This document shows positions 13,930-28,600 of a stretch of 64,000 nucleotides of DNA, piece after piece. This stretch comes from Dysidea avara (taxonomy: Eukaryota > Porifera > Demospongiae > Dictyoceratida > Dysideidae): the NCBI RefSeq assembly GCF_963678975.1, contig NC_089281.1, forward strand, positions 7,713,277-7,777,276. The letters are read 5' to 3'. A program made the position numbers and the translations under genes. The notes under the pieces were generated by a model. That model saw nothing but the letters and a program-made list of their open reading frames with translations. It did not search any database and had not been told where the DNA came from. The stretch's first letter is position 1, and each line of letters opens with the position of its first letter.

Positions 13930-14188
13930 ATATGTGACCGGATTTGCGAAAAGGTACCTTTCTCACACACAAAATTTGACCCATTTTTTGAACTTTGATG
14001 CATCATAACTTTTTGATCATGGCATATAATTGCCTGAAATTGTCTATGAGTGTAGCTACAGTATTTGGCTACATGTTTGATACTAAGAACAAGTTAATCA
14101 GCATAAGGAGTGAAGTGTTATATCAGTTTGTTTGCTGGTATGTAAAATGTGTGGAAAAGGTACCTTTTTGCAAATTCAGTCACATATA
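13930..14188. mobile_element. MITE of about 260 bp upstream of gene A
   Basis: The ends read TATGTGACCGGATTTGCGAA and the inverse TATGTGACTGAATTTGCAAA, both followed by AAGGTACCTTT. TA steps at both edges suggest a TA target. It lies about 130 bp upstream of the start codon of gene A. Confidence 0.7.
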
Positions 14189-15108
14189 ATGATGAAATGC
14201 TGATTCTGCGGCCAGATCGCATAATTGCATAGCTCGGTGAGTCATATCATTTCTCAATTATCAGGAAGAAAGAGCCCTGGCATTTAATACTGCAGCGAAT
14301 TATTTTTAATACTACTACACCATGCATTGACCTCGACTTCACCATGCATTGACACTACTAGCTAGCTAGCTATTATATAAATCATTGGACCTTTGGATAC
14401 TTACAAGGCCTGTGAGTTCCAACTTGCATTGAGCTGGAGAATGTGACAGTTAAATGTGAGACTTGCAGCATGCACATGCTGTACTCTTATCATACCATAG
14501 GGGGCAAGCAGCTATTGTCCTATGGCTTCTGTGAATAAAATTATGTGTTTTACATGAAGCTGTAAAACCAACACAGATACTGTTCTCCACCTGATAAATA
14601 AACATGTTTTAGTTGAGACACTGAACTTCTGCTTAGTGCAAATCTGAGTGGAATCCTCTGAAGTACGTGCATATTATGGCATGATTACAAAACACTGTAA
14701 TTTTAACACTAAAATTGATTCTCCTCCTACAGCTAATTGTGAAACTCCCCAAAAATCCTTGTAGTGGTTTGTAATAGTACTATCTTTAAAGTACAGAAAC
14801 AGATTTTTAGATATGACTACTATGGCTTCAAAAGAGGAGATTACTGTTTTTCATAGAAATTAGAGTGCATGCGATAGCTCATTTGATCCGGCAACTACTT
14901 CAAAAAATTACTTCCATACTTTTGTTACAGATATACTTAGGTAGCAGATGACAAAGTTTAAGAAGCATAGAACTAAAACTGTGAGACTGATTCAAATTTG
15001 TAGAATTCCCATTTTTTAGGCCTAAAATACTAAACTGAGTCTTAAAGCCAGTACTTCTAACTGGAGATGGTGATTTTTAATTACCACAAACACATCTGAT
15101 ACAAAAGG

Positions 15109-15402
15109 CAGGGGCGGATCCAGACTTTTTAAAAGGGGGTTCTACTCTGGAGTTGCAACTTCAGCCTAGCTGTAAGTCAAAGAACAAGAAGAACAACAAA
15201 AAAGTCATCACCTGCTGACAATAGCTGCCCCACACCATAGATACCCTCACCAAATATATTTCCTTATTTATAACTCCACATGTCATGTAGTCTGCTACAC
15301 TGCTCCTCTTAAGAATACTGTGACTGCTCTATTAGAGTATCTCGAGTAAGAGGGGCCCTTTCAGAAGGGAACCCTTTGGACCCCCCTGGATCAGCCCCTG
15401 AA
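15109..15402. mobile_element. hAT-like element with CAGGGGCGGATCCAG ends
   Basis: CAGGGGCGGATCCAGACTTT on the left and the inverse CAGGGGCTGATCCAGGGGGG on the right. It contains a GACTGCTCTATTAGAGTATC motif. It lies in the spacer between gene B and gene A. Confidence 0.6.
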
Positions 15403-15847
15403 AGGGGATGGAAAGCAAGCACAGATAAATGAAAATCAAGATTTTGCATGTGAAGCCATAGGAATTAGTACCGTGCCACACTCAAAGAAGTTTCAGTGTC
15501 TATTAATGCTTTACAAATTTATTTATGAGATTGTTAATGTTCCAGCCAGGTGCCTATCAAGATTAAAGGGAAACCATCCTAAATACACACAGCAGGCATT
15601 TCCCTTCTACTATCAAGCTCTGAAACAACTTACCCTCACACGTACATATTGTTAATTGCATGCAGCTCATTAGATGATTTAAATTTTGACTATATTACCT
15701 CCCCCTCCAGTCCTCCCCCAATTGTAATTATACTCATTAATATGAGGTTATACAATTATATATAATAATACGTATGTTAAAACTAGCAAACTATTTTGCA
15801 TTTTGCAATCTGCATGTGTACATGCATATAAGCACTAAGTCACGCAA

Positions 15848-18800
15848 CTAATTGGAAAAAGTCTTTGTTATTGTTTTTCTTCCATTAGGACACATAGCTT
15901 GTATGGTAACAGGAAGTTGTTGTGGCCTCACCCCTCGGTAAGTCTTAGGGCTGCTACCTAAAGTATAAAACAAATATAATATACACATGAACGTGTACAG
16001 CACCAAATGAATGGCTGCAGGAAATTTTGAAGTTTTGATACACTCTATAATGGGCTAACCACAAATGTTGTCATGTAATTTTTTACTCCTTTTGTGTTAA
16101 AGCAATAAATAAATATACAAAGAAATCCATTCATAACTAGATCTTTGTCAAAATCAGGTTTGCAGCCATTTTGGCTATATGCACTGCTTATAACACTGAA
16201 ATTATAGCTATGTTCATGCTTTGTATGGCAACACATGTGTGAATAAACATACTTTATAGTCTTTTTCCGAAGAGGGAAATGTTTTTTTTTTGTGATTTTC
16301 ACAGATTAGCCACTATCCATGAAAGTTTCCCCCCTCAAAATTTGCAGCTTGATGAAAGAAACAAAAATTTCCCTCCTCAAAATTTTGGATGGTGGAAATT
16401 CATGAAATATCCCCTTATCCCTAAAAAAAAACCTGCTAGAGTAAGTCACCAATTGTCATCAGTCACCTATTATCGTCACAAAACTTTAATAATAATAAAA
16501 CCAGATGCGTTTACAGTAAATATCTCGGAATTCGGATATCTTGCCTAGGTAAATCTAGGTTATTTTCCTACAAATATGTCTCCTTTTTGTCCCTATAAGG
16601 AAGTAAGTGAGCTGATACTATGAAGCGACCTTATAAGAGACAAAAGTTTAGACAGTTTGAACAAACTGAAAGGGGCCACATGGGAACTCTCGAAGTAGAT
16701 CCTCACCGGCACTGATAGTCACCAATCCTTCAAAGAATCAAAGGATACGGACAGAAGAGCAATTTAACTCCACCTATAAAGTCGTGGAGGGTAGTAGGAA
16801 TGAATTTAGTGCTGCACATGAGTGTGGTGTGTCAAGAATGACACTGCAAGATGGAATTTTGGGAGGGTAGTGAGGCATGGCAGTAATCCTGGACCCCAGC
16901 CATACTTGAATCAATCTGAGGAGAGCAATGTTTTAGTGGAAACAACAACAGTTGGTTATAACAGGAGCCAAAATTTGGTTGTACTCAGATGGAGAGATCT
17001 GCAAAAGAAACAAAGCTTTGTTAGCTACCAGCCTAAGAACAAGATAGCAGAAGTACCTGCATGACATAAGTAACATGGTGGGTGGATGTATATTAATTTA
17101 ATAGGAGAAAAAAAATCTGGTAGAGAGTCACTGCAGTTACCAGCAGACAGCTGATTACTTCTTTTGATTTGCATTACCACAATCCAGCAGTTACGAGGTA
17201 AAGCAGTTGAGCAGCAATACCACAGAACTGTTCTCATAAAGATCCAGCCTTTGTTTAGATGTGCTTCAAGTGCTGCTAGAACAATTCACCGTTTACTGAA
17301 AAAGTTGCAATAATTATTTGATTTGTATGAACAAAATATGGAGTGAATCCTAGCTATGTGTGTGCGCAGGCAATGGACTCATGAGCATTGTACTACACTA
17401 ACATTATTAAATTGCAGCTGAAATGATAGCTAAGTTAAGTTTAGGGAACTGTTGTACCCATTTTAAATGTATGTAGTGTATATGTGCATATGTAACAATT
17501 TCACTTGAAAAATCACACTGACCGGGTTATTGGTGCTAATGCTTTCAAATTACGGATAAAAGGTTTGGAATGTGTACAGAACACGGGGATAATGTTTATC
17601 ACTCACTGTAAGCAAAATATAGAGCACTGAAGTGGTAACTGACGATAATTGATACAGTATACTGATTGCGGTGACGATAATATGTTATGCCTGACAATAA
17701 TAAGTAAATCTTGTTTTGCAATGAAATTCCCCTGGTTTCTAAACAAAATAATATTATGCTAGGTGCCTACAAAACTACACATAGTAAGAGGAGCCTATAA
17801 ATATATTTTTGGTCCAAGTTGGAGGTCCGTGTGACTTTCGCTTCTGAAGTTACAGCGCTCCATAATCTATATGATGATAATTGATGGCTTACGCTATATG
17901 GTTTGAGATCAATGCCCAAACTTTTTTGCTTTTATTATCCACCTGCAGTAAATTGTATACTTGGGATATTTAAACTGATTTTATAGAAGGTAATTTCTAC
18001 ACAGGTAGCAGTCACTAAAGACTATAGTTATACTGTATTATAAACACAAGTACCCATAACTTACATGGTTTGAAATTTCCTGTTTCAAGCTTGCATTTGA
18101 AATCAGCAGTTGGATCATCAGCAGAAAATCTAACAGTTACTCTTTTCCGACGTTTGCGAATTGTTCCATTGATAACAGTGACCTTACAAATCTTTTCTAA
18201 AAATTATACAGACAATATATATACAAGTATTCAAGTTAGTATGATCATGTTATATGCTACATAGTTGAGACCATGGGTTTGAGAAATAAGTGTTATGTAA
18301 ATGTAACATATAAACCATGACTGTGAGGTGTGTATTGCACTTACGTATATATACCCCAACTCCTAAGCCAGAGGAGGTTTATCAACAGTAAACTTCTGAT
18401 GACTGAGAAGGAGGAGTGTATATAAGAACGGTTCATATTGGGTTGGGAGGGGGGTAATTTGTAGGGCTGAAACGATTATGGTTTTTTAGTATTTAAGTAC
18501 TCTCTAGAGTTAATAATCGAGTACTCACAAATACTAGCAATTGTAGTCATACCCATTTGAGATGACTTTAAGCAGTTTACAGCTTTTTCCAGTAACAACA
18601 ATGTATTAAAGTACTGATGTTAGTGTTCCTGACAAGAAATTATGCCAATCAAACTCTATTGCCTTCATTGTGTCACTCCTTTGATGGCAAATGTATCATG
18701 TGAGCTGGGTCATGTGATCTTAACAAGTACTCAAGTACCAATTTTTATACTATCTGAGTACCAAAATTCTTAACGAGTAGTCAAGTATTTGTGGTGATTT

Positions 18801-21800
18801 GTAATAGTACTGTGTAAGCACTGAAAAAATTACACAAGAGCCAATAGTCTCTGTACAAAAAGTAGAGGAGGGGATGCAATGGGGCATGATATACATATTT
18901 CAGCTCTACTTTGTTTGTTGTTTGCAATGGTGTGATTCTCGATTGAAAAAAACACTGCTATTATGGTGAAATGACGATGCATGGTAGTCATGGTTTTCAC
19001 ACCAACAGTAACAGTGATTATATAGAGGAGTACCTCCAACTGGTAGTATCACTGTATTTAATAAAATATTTTAGGTTAATTAGTGTTTCCTAGTGCACGT
19101 GGGCTTCAACACATCATAACCTAACCCCTTGGTTCAAATAATATACTATTATATTTAAACTTTTTAAAATAAAATAAAATAGGGATCCAAGGAATAAAAG
19201 TAGTGAAACAAGTTATGAATGATGGAGTAAGTGGGAAAATCCCTACTTTCGCATTTATAACATGCCAAAGTAGGGATTTTCTCACCAAGCTATATTCTGT
19301 AATGTAATCATTCATCTCTTGTTTCCCTACTTTTATCACTTGGATCCTTAAATTAATAATTTTTAATATAATAGTTTGTTTTGTTGTAGCATACAGCTAT
19401 ACAGTGTAACTGTTCTATTAGGCTGACTGGTGTATTAGAGTATCTCAAGTCAGCCTTTCATCTACCAGGGGTGTGTATCATGTCATATTAGCATTATGAT
19501 GAATACAGCTAGACTAATACTAACGGGGTGATCAAGTAAATATATTGATAAGAGGCGTGGCCTCGGTGCTCAATCACTATTAATCAACCAAGATCATGTT
19601 AATAGATGTGGTCTTGAACATATCGTGAATAGTATCTACCAAGTGTAAGTGCTTAAACAGGTTTGCAGCATCTATATATGTGGGAAAACCAGTCTTATTG
19701 GCCATGTCAGCAGATCTGATTTTATACCATTAAAGCTACATGAATAACCTATCGACAAATTTCATTACCAAAATCAACTAGACCTGAGTGGTCTGCTTTT
19801 GCTGGCTGCTTTTCCCAAGCACAATGGCGATCCGTACAAGTGGTCTGGGGCTCTAATGAAGCTCTGGCCAACCTGGGGTTGGCTGTATGTGGATGTACAG
19901 AACTGTGGTGTTGAATAAAGACCTGTGCTGTACATATGCTTTCATTTTAGCCGGTTTGAGACCTGAATGGCCCATAACTTGACCTAATCCATCCTTACGT
20001 CTTCCTTTTCAAAAATTTAAACAGCCTCTTGCCCTCCTTCTGGGCCCCCACCTCCCTCCCTTTTTGGAGCTCGCCTGATACAGTGAACCTCAGTCTAAAA
20101 TGGCAGGAAACTTAGCTGTTGGCTATTTGCACAGTGGATGCTTTGAAAGGTAAGGAATTGGTATAAAACACGTGAACATTTCATATACATAGCTTCAACC
20201 ATTAGTGAGTTACAACACACTAAATACTTAAGCTACTCACCACAAGTACGGTCTCCAAAGGTACTGATGATAGGGTCACTACATCCGTCAGCAGGTATAC
20301 AAGCCACACTTCCTTGATCTGTAGTGACCCTATAGAGAGTCTCATCTTCACATGCCAAACATTCTGTAATACTGGGACCAGTACAAGCTCTACATCCACT
20401 AGCACAAGCTGTGAAAGTAAATGAGTTAACATCACACACACACACAAACACACCACACACACAGAGAGATTTTTTGTTCTTACCAGAGCAGTTCCCCATT
20501 GAGTTCAAATAGGTACCACTACTACAGCTATCACTAGTACACACACTGGGGGCTGTACCACGTAGGGTCATAGAATCACTACAAGTTAGACAATGTGCTG
20601 GACTGACAGGTCTTGAACAAGTGGCACAAGAACTGTCACACCCTATATGTCAATGGGTCCAATCATATTACTTCTAATTATTAGAACTTACAAGATGATG
20701 GCAAGCTGCTGTCAGAATCAATCTCAACAATTGTTGTATTCCGAGCACAAACAAGCTCAGCTGGAGGACAAGTAAGTATGACTCCATTGGAAAAGGTTAG
20801 CTTGGCATTTTCAAAAGGGCATAGCCTTGTTTCATCTGTGGTATAGTGCATGAATTGACTGATACTGCTACACTACCATTTGTGACCAGATTTTACAAAA
20901 CTGATCCAAATCGTACATCAGGCAAAATCAAACTAAAAGCACACATGGGGTTACATGGCTCCTTAGTGGCTGATATGCAGCAGAATCAACACAAAACATT
21001 TGGTCTTAAAACCAGCCCTGAGTAGTTGGAGTAATGCCGATGTTTAAAACCAATAGTATGGTAGTGCCACTTGAAGTCTATCCTTTCCCCACCCCACCAT
21101 CCCCCACTCACCTCCCCTTTTAAAGCGCTCGTGATACTACTTTGCTCATTCAACTCAGTAAATCTGGCGGGAAACTGTACAAGCAGCTACAAGTGCTGGG
21201 GATGTTCCAAAAAGTAATAAATTGATGCATCTCTGGTGTGAATTTCATACAAGTGCTCAATATCCTTGGCAAGTTTTGGATTCTTGAAAACCGTTCGTCT
21301 TGAAACTGATGTTTGATTGGATCAGTTTTCCAAAAAGTCAGAATTGTTGTCATCCACTAATACATCCCAGTAACACTTACTTTCCCTTGTGACTTTATAG
21401 AAGGGTCCTCCTGTGCTGGAATATCTGTAACACTGACGATTATAGCAACGACCATTACGTCTGTTACGTCTGTTTAAGGGAAAACAGCTCCTTGTAATGG
21501 ATACTACAAAAAAAACAACGAAACAATGTTTGCTGGTGTATTAAGTTGATACTACACACCTCCAGGTGAATTACAGAATCCATCACCTCTACTATCATCA
21601 CGTGGCTCAAAGATACGACAATTGTCATAAAATGTGAACTCACCACAGTAAGCCTGTAATATATAATTTGCTAGGTACAAAGTAACTACTAAACTGTGTG
21701 CACAAACTTCAGCTTGATAGTCATAACTGCATCCATTAACATATACAGGAGAACACGAATAAGGATAGTCATCACAGTCAGCAGTAACAAAACCACATCC

Positions 21801-24800
21801 CAATCCTAATGTGATGACAATAAATAGTGCAGCCATGTATACAAGTATACCTTTTCCCCATAACAGTTCATATGAGTAAAGAGACTCAGCAGTGGTGTAG
21901 TTAACTTTGTACCATCCACTGTCTTCCAGTATGTTCAGAGTAAAATTACTGATACTGGTGTAACTGAGGATAAGCATATTCATATAATGGTAACAAGCCA
22001 AGCTATATAGTAACTTACTTGTCAAGTAACTCTGTAGATGCAGCAATCATGATTTCGTGACTAAGAGTCCGTGACTCCCAGTGAGACCTAATACATTATG
22101 TCATAAGCCAGTTAACTTTTGTTCTGTGAATATGATGATAAATTGGCAACAGAGTATTTCTATAAAGAGACACTTAACCCAATAAGAAACATTTGCACCA
22201 GAAGGAATCTTACTAAGAAAGCATACCCACATGTAACATTAACTTTCAAATTAAAACATGCAGAGTTTGCATCCTAGCTATAGTCATGACACCCTTCACT
22301 ATTACAAATACACACACTACCTGGCTGATCCACTTCCTCCTTCATTCTCTAGTAAAACTCCTTTAAGGTTGGGACAAGAGTAATACTCACGAGCATAGCT
22401 GAGTACCTGTATATATGTATTGCTAATAAGAGTTTAATATAGCATTCAATACCTTTGGTGAATTTACGGCCAGCACACGAGCACCATTCACACGCAGTCT
22501 GGTTGTTGCATCATAACTGAGACCATTTTCATTCAAGAACCTACACGGCTACAGTAGATCAGTACCCACTACAGTTAGTTACCCACAGTTTAAAATCAGC
22601 ACTGCTAAATCCAATGGCATGAAGTATTTCATGAAGCATCAGCATAAATAATGAGTGTGGATGTTTCTTAAGACTCTGTACAATAAACCACATCATTATT
22701 GCAACTGCATTATATTATGCTGTAATAAAGTCTAACAGAAGACTTTGTAAAAAACAAATTGAAACATGTAGAGCTGTACTATAATAGCTATGCATGTGTT
22801 TATTCAACACCACTGAGCTGTTACAGCCATCCCCAGGCTGGCCAGAGCTCCATTAGGGCCCCAGACCGCTCGTACGGATCACTACTGTCCTTGGGAAAAG
22901 CAGCCAGCAAAAGCAGACCACTCAAGTCTAGCTGATTTTGATTGTGAAATTTGATAGTGCATTCATGTATAGCTTTGTGTTTTTGGTGAAGAATCAAACT
23001 GTCGTCATGGGCGATAAGACCAGTTTTGCCAGATCCAGTCACTTACATGATTAACTGTATCCACGATGTATTGCAGACCCATAGCAACCTTCATAATGCA
23101 TACGCCAGCAGTGTTGACGTACAATTTTTTGTACCTCTTGCAGCTGAGGGCAGCCATCTAGTACCGTTTAAAATTAATAACTAGCTGGAGTAGTTTAAGA
23201 AAATTCATTCTGAGTCATTTTAACTAACTGATTAAGCTATTCTATTAAATAAAAATTTGCCCTCTTGCACTGCTACTTTAAGTATTGCAGGATGAGAAAC
23301 TATTTGTTAAGTTCATGTGGTCTTAAAGCGTTTTTGTAAGTACTGCCACTGTACACTGCATGACATAATGGAAAATCCATAGAGTATTAATAACACATAG
23401 ATAACCAGCTAAATAAACAGAAGCTGGTTCATTTCTGCAATACAACATACCCCTGGACAGATATTAGTATAGCCTGCTAAAGGTTTGTATATAGTATCAT
23501 CATAGTAACAGCAGGAAGCATATGCTAGTGTGCTACCACGACAATCTCCTATAGAGAGATAACAGGTGTGCACAAAATGTGGCATGATGCTATACATCAC
23601 TGACTTACTGTCTTTAGCCACAGTCACAAAAAGGACATAATCAGCATCCACTCCAACTCCACTACCTACTGGACTACCCACATACTCATCTGGTACAGTG
23701 GCATGAGGTCCACATGGAGGTGTTCTGTATCTTACACAACGACCATTCCTCCTTCTGGTGCACTTTGGTGGAATGACGAGGTTTTTAGGAGCTCTGTCAA
23801 CTGATAAGACACTTTGAAGGTAATTAATGGCTCGCTGAAATCCTCCATTAGGGTCTTGAATGATTGGCATGTTAGTTGAAGGATTATCAATTTTTCCATA
23901 GTTAACTGATATGCGATATGGAAGAAAATTTCTAACTTGTCTCTTTCCTCGGATACTCTCAGCAACATCACCGTAATGAGAAATTTGACTACGTGGATAC
24001 CTAGCCTGTGAGTACATTTTACAAGTAATAGTGCACATAGATACTAGTATAGTGTTGTTTTAGTTCTAAGGAACTAGAACTAAATCTAGTTTTAGTACAG
24101 CAATTTAATTCTAGTTCCAGTACACTAGAACTAAACTAAAATTGTGGTCTATTTTAGTTCTACAACTAAAACTAAACTAAAATTCATTCAAGTTTTGGTT
24201 CAAAAACTAGAACTAAACCAAAACCTTTAAAACTTTTAGGACAAGAACTAGAACTAACTAAAAGTTTTCTCAAGCAATCCTACATAAAAGGGTATTGTAC
24301 ACTATAACCACTTAACACTTTTCTTTGAAGATGGTGATGCCTGCAAATGCTACCATAAAACATTGTTATTCAGCATTAATTCTGCTGATTTAGGTTTTAT
24401 TTAAGCACAATTCTATTAGAGCTTTTGTTCATTTGTGCACAATGGCAAGTGGAAGTTGTGCTGAACCAGGTGGAAGGCCTAAGTCAAGTGGAGTGTGGAA
24501 CTACTTCAGGTACGATAAGATCAAGGACAAAAGTGTGTGTACTGTACAGTACTGATGGTTTGATTTGTGGTATATAAAGAATTTAAAGTACAATATTCTA
24601 TAAACTTGAAGAAGCATTTGAAGACATGCCATACTGACACTTATAAATATTTTGAAGCAGCTGAAATTGAAAAGACAAATGAAAAAGAAAGGAGAGGTTC
24701 TTCTAGCCAGTTAAAACAGTCCTCCCTTGCCAATACATAGTTTAAGATCTAAATTGTGCAGCCCTAACAGCAATAAACATAAGGCTATTATACATTTCAT

Positions 24801-25572
24801 CTTGCAACCTTTATAGGTGCTAACAATGAATTTAGTAGATAACAGTGAATTTTGTGCATTAATTGAAGAATTGGATTCTCGGTACAGTTTGCCTCATCGA
24901 TATAAAATGGGAAAAATCTATCAAAACACCAAATCTAAAGTTTCTGGAAGTCTAGGGCATGCTACCAAGGTTAGTATATGTGAAGATATCTAAAACTAAA
25001 ACTAACACAAACTAAAATACTAACTAAAATTACAGAAATATGGGGTACCAGAACTAATACTAACTAAAACTATGGTGGAATTGGGGTATTAGAACTAAAA
25101 CTAACTAAAACTGTAGGGGGCTATGGGAACTAGAACTAAACTAAAATGAATTTTCTGTACTAAAACAACACTAATAGATATACAGGTATGCATATACCCA
25201 TGCATGCACGCACGGACACATGCATATATGTATGAATGTACACACACAGGCCATGCTAGCATGGTCACGCTTACCCAGTGAACCAGCAATGGGACGCCTG
25301 TGCACTACTTAGGTGCTAGGAGTCGGCACAGGCAAATCCTCCTGGGACAGGAAGGAGGCTGTACCATGTCTCGCAGGTGAAGGTGTGGGTACCCAAAATC
25401 CCACCTGGACCTTCATCCACAGTGTGAGACACGGAAAGTTGGCATTTGCTTCCCCAGTTAATACCAGGTACACATTGATGTTACAGCTGGGTGAGCTGCT
25501 TCCCTAGTTGACACCAAGCCACCAGGTCCCCATTTAAACAGCTGGATACACTGGAACAATGTGAGTAAAGTT

Positions 25573-25670
<98 letters not shown>

Positions 25671-28600
25671 GCACGTACACACACATGCTACTCGTGAGAG
25701 TGGCTCCAGGTTTCAATCAGTGGTTTTTAATCTAGACTTTTAATGATGGTAGGGACTAGCTACAAAACATTATGTAGAATGGAAGGTATACATGTGTACA
25801 TTCATGTAAGAAGCTAGTACACCAGCATGCAAAACATGGCAATCTAGGGGGTCCAAAGGCATGCATGCTCCCCCAGTTATATTTAGATCCTATGAAGTAT
25901 TTGAGAATGAAAGACAGTCACACAGTTGTATGCTGCTAGCCAGTATTTTATGAATGTAATGCTGAGACTTAAATTAAGCCATAGTAATGATAGACAGAAG
26001 CCTTGTTATTTATTAATAGCTATGGTTACTTAGCCTGATATGATACCCTTGTGAAAATAACTTTAAAAAGTTTAAATACAAGAATAGAGATCACTGAAGA
26101 AAATAAAAGAAACAAGCTAAACCAAAGTATGATGGAGTAGATCAATCCCATTAAGCCTGACACTTAGAGTTGTCATATACACACAGATGTCTATACATGC
26201 AGACTCGTAGTACCATACCCTATCTGATGGTGACACACATATCATTGGATAAGTAGAAATGCTTAAAGAATATTACACAATAAATTCCTATATTGTTAAT
26301 GCTGGCTATAGAATATAATATAGAAACTGCCATTACCGTGCATGTCTACAATACAGCATACATTTATACCAAACAATGCTTATGATAGAACTTTTATCCA
26401 TAGAGTCTGAATAGAGATCTGTGTGTGACATTTCCAAGCGTTATGGATTTGACGTGCCTGCTCCATCATAGTTCTAGAACTGGACTAGTTTGAGTCTGGC
26501 TTCTTTTTTTTTTCAAGTGGTCTTTATTTTTCTATTAAAATTATTTTTATACTAGTTTGTGGGACCATCTTCACATTGAATAATGCTGGGAGCGGAGATC
26601 AAGCATTAAACACCTCCACTAGTATAGAGGTAGTATAGCCTATGTAGTATACATGGTAAAGAGCATGAGGTTTCCTTATGCTATCCAGCAAGCATAATAT
26701 TGAAATTAAAGGGACATGGTGTTTAATGTGAGCATGCATGCAGGTAAGCTATACATCATGCAGACAGTGCTGCATGAACTTAGCATATTAAGACATTTCG
26801 GAAATTTGCTGTATATTTGTTCTGTGGCAAAAATGACAGCTATTACAGGAATGTCCAATACATTCGCATCGGGAAAACTATTTAAAATGAAACAAATTAT
26901 TGTGTACCGCCTACCTCGAGTCTGATTAACAATTTTCACGGTGTGATACGTGTAGAGCAACTCTCTGCGAGTTAAATGATGCCAGAGAATTCCAATTCAC
27001 AGAAATTTTGGCACGTCAAAATGGCCTAAACCGACCCAGTGTAGCAAATTTCCCCATACATTTTGTATTGGGTGATTCGGGGTCATGTAATATATGGCGT
27101 AATAACCCGTGACACGTGATAGATACATCAGATTCACGGCTAGATTTCGAAAGAGCAGTGAATGGCGATTTAAATGAGCTATAGTATAAGGTTTTCAGAG
27201 GAACTATCACCCGTCATTTTAAGGTTGAAAATCACTTTCTTGTTCTATAGCAAAATGAATGGCGGATGTTTGTAAAGGAACGCTCCAGTGGCATTCCGAT
27301 GTCTTGACACCCATTATTCCTCAGAACATTAGTGATTCAAAGAAACAAAAGCATTGAGAAACCACTCTGCTGGTTGGTTTGTGAAATTCACAGTGTTATT
27401 TGTAAGGTAGTTGCTCAAATCGTATATTTCCTTTTTCAGCCTCAATGTCTTGATATGGTTAGTTGGTGCCAGTAGTAACTATCATGAAGGTTGTACATGT
27501 AACATTGATGACATTTCATATCCTACATGCATGACCCTCAATATGTTGGGCATATTAGTGTCCTACATTGCTGTCAGTGTAGTGTGCATTTTTTAAAAGT
27601 AGCTACATGATCCATATATGAACTACTGAACATGCATACACATGCAGTCATGCAGAGTTAGTAAAAATCTATACGCAGTAAGCTAAGGTAATTCATGCAG
27701 GTGGTTATATCAAAACTTGTGTAAGATATTCCGGATTTCCAAATGGGTTACGCCCATTTCGTATAAAATAACACCGTCCTCTAAACAAGGCGCCATAACT
27801 TCCGCGTACTTTGGTTGACGGACACGAAGTTTGGTTTATCAAATTCCTTGATGAAAAGCGATTCGATTCATGTGTAAGTTCTTTGTGTAGTAACGAAGGG
27901 GAAGCTAGAAAGGAGCCTTGTACCGAGAAATTTATGTGTTCAGAATGCCTGTAAAAACACGTGTTTTTAAACATATTTTAATAATTTGTACGGTCGGAGT
28001 CTTATTAAGCATCCTTCGCTGTGTAGAATGATACCAAATTTAGCGAATTTGGTTGAGGATAACAACTTGTAAATTGGGATTTTCCCGGCGAGATAATTTA
28101 ATTTTCCAATAGGTTAATGTATGGAGCGCGTATTATGTCATCATCAGCAGTAAATAACTGTCGCTATGGTGACATTTTCCCATTTGTACGGTCGGAATTG
28201 GATAGAGAAATTCAAGGGCTTTCTTTTATTGTATAGTGTGCTGTAGAAATTTTGTCAGTTAAAGGTTGTAAATTAGTGTTTTTGTGTGTAGTGTAAAATA
28301 CATGTATTTTGTATTGGAAATGACAAGGAATGATGAGATTTTATGATCAGCCTGTTTTACCAAGTTGAGGTTTCAAAAAGGATATTAAACAGATTTTAGA
28401 TTTATTTAATGCATAATTCTTAATTTTTTGCATAATTCATTATTATCTACTTTACCAGTTAGGCACTGGAGGGTGTACACAGAAGGCAGAGCCTGTTCGA
28501 GGTGTTTACCCATAGCCTAGGAGCCTAAGCGAAAATCTTTGAGCTAAATATCCTGAAGTGAAACGGGACAAATACCTAGAAGGGCTGAAAAAAAAGGCAA

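Larger units (their letters stand above)
13801..15847. other. Spacer between gene B (3' end) and gene A (5' end)
   Basis: It should hold the promoter of gene A. A TATA-like TTATAAGG on the minus strand lies at about 13829-13836. The rest is repeats (MITE at 13.93 kb, hAT-like element at 15.1 kb) and AT-rich sequence. Confidence 0.5.

Noticed and set aside
18461-18810. hAT-like left end TAGGGCTGAAACGATTA with GAGTACTCAAGTACC motifs
   Set aside because: No matching right end or duplication was found, so element limits cannot be supported.
25458-25743. Open frames of His-Thr or Cys-Val repeats
   Set aside because: Readings of the (AC)n microsatellite. The same applies to frames over the (GT)n tract at 42819-42908.
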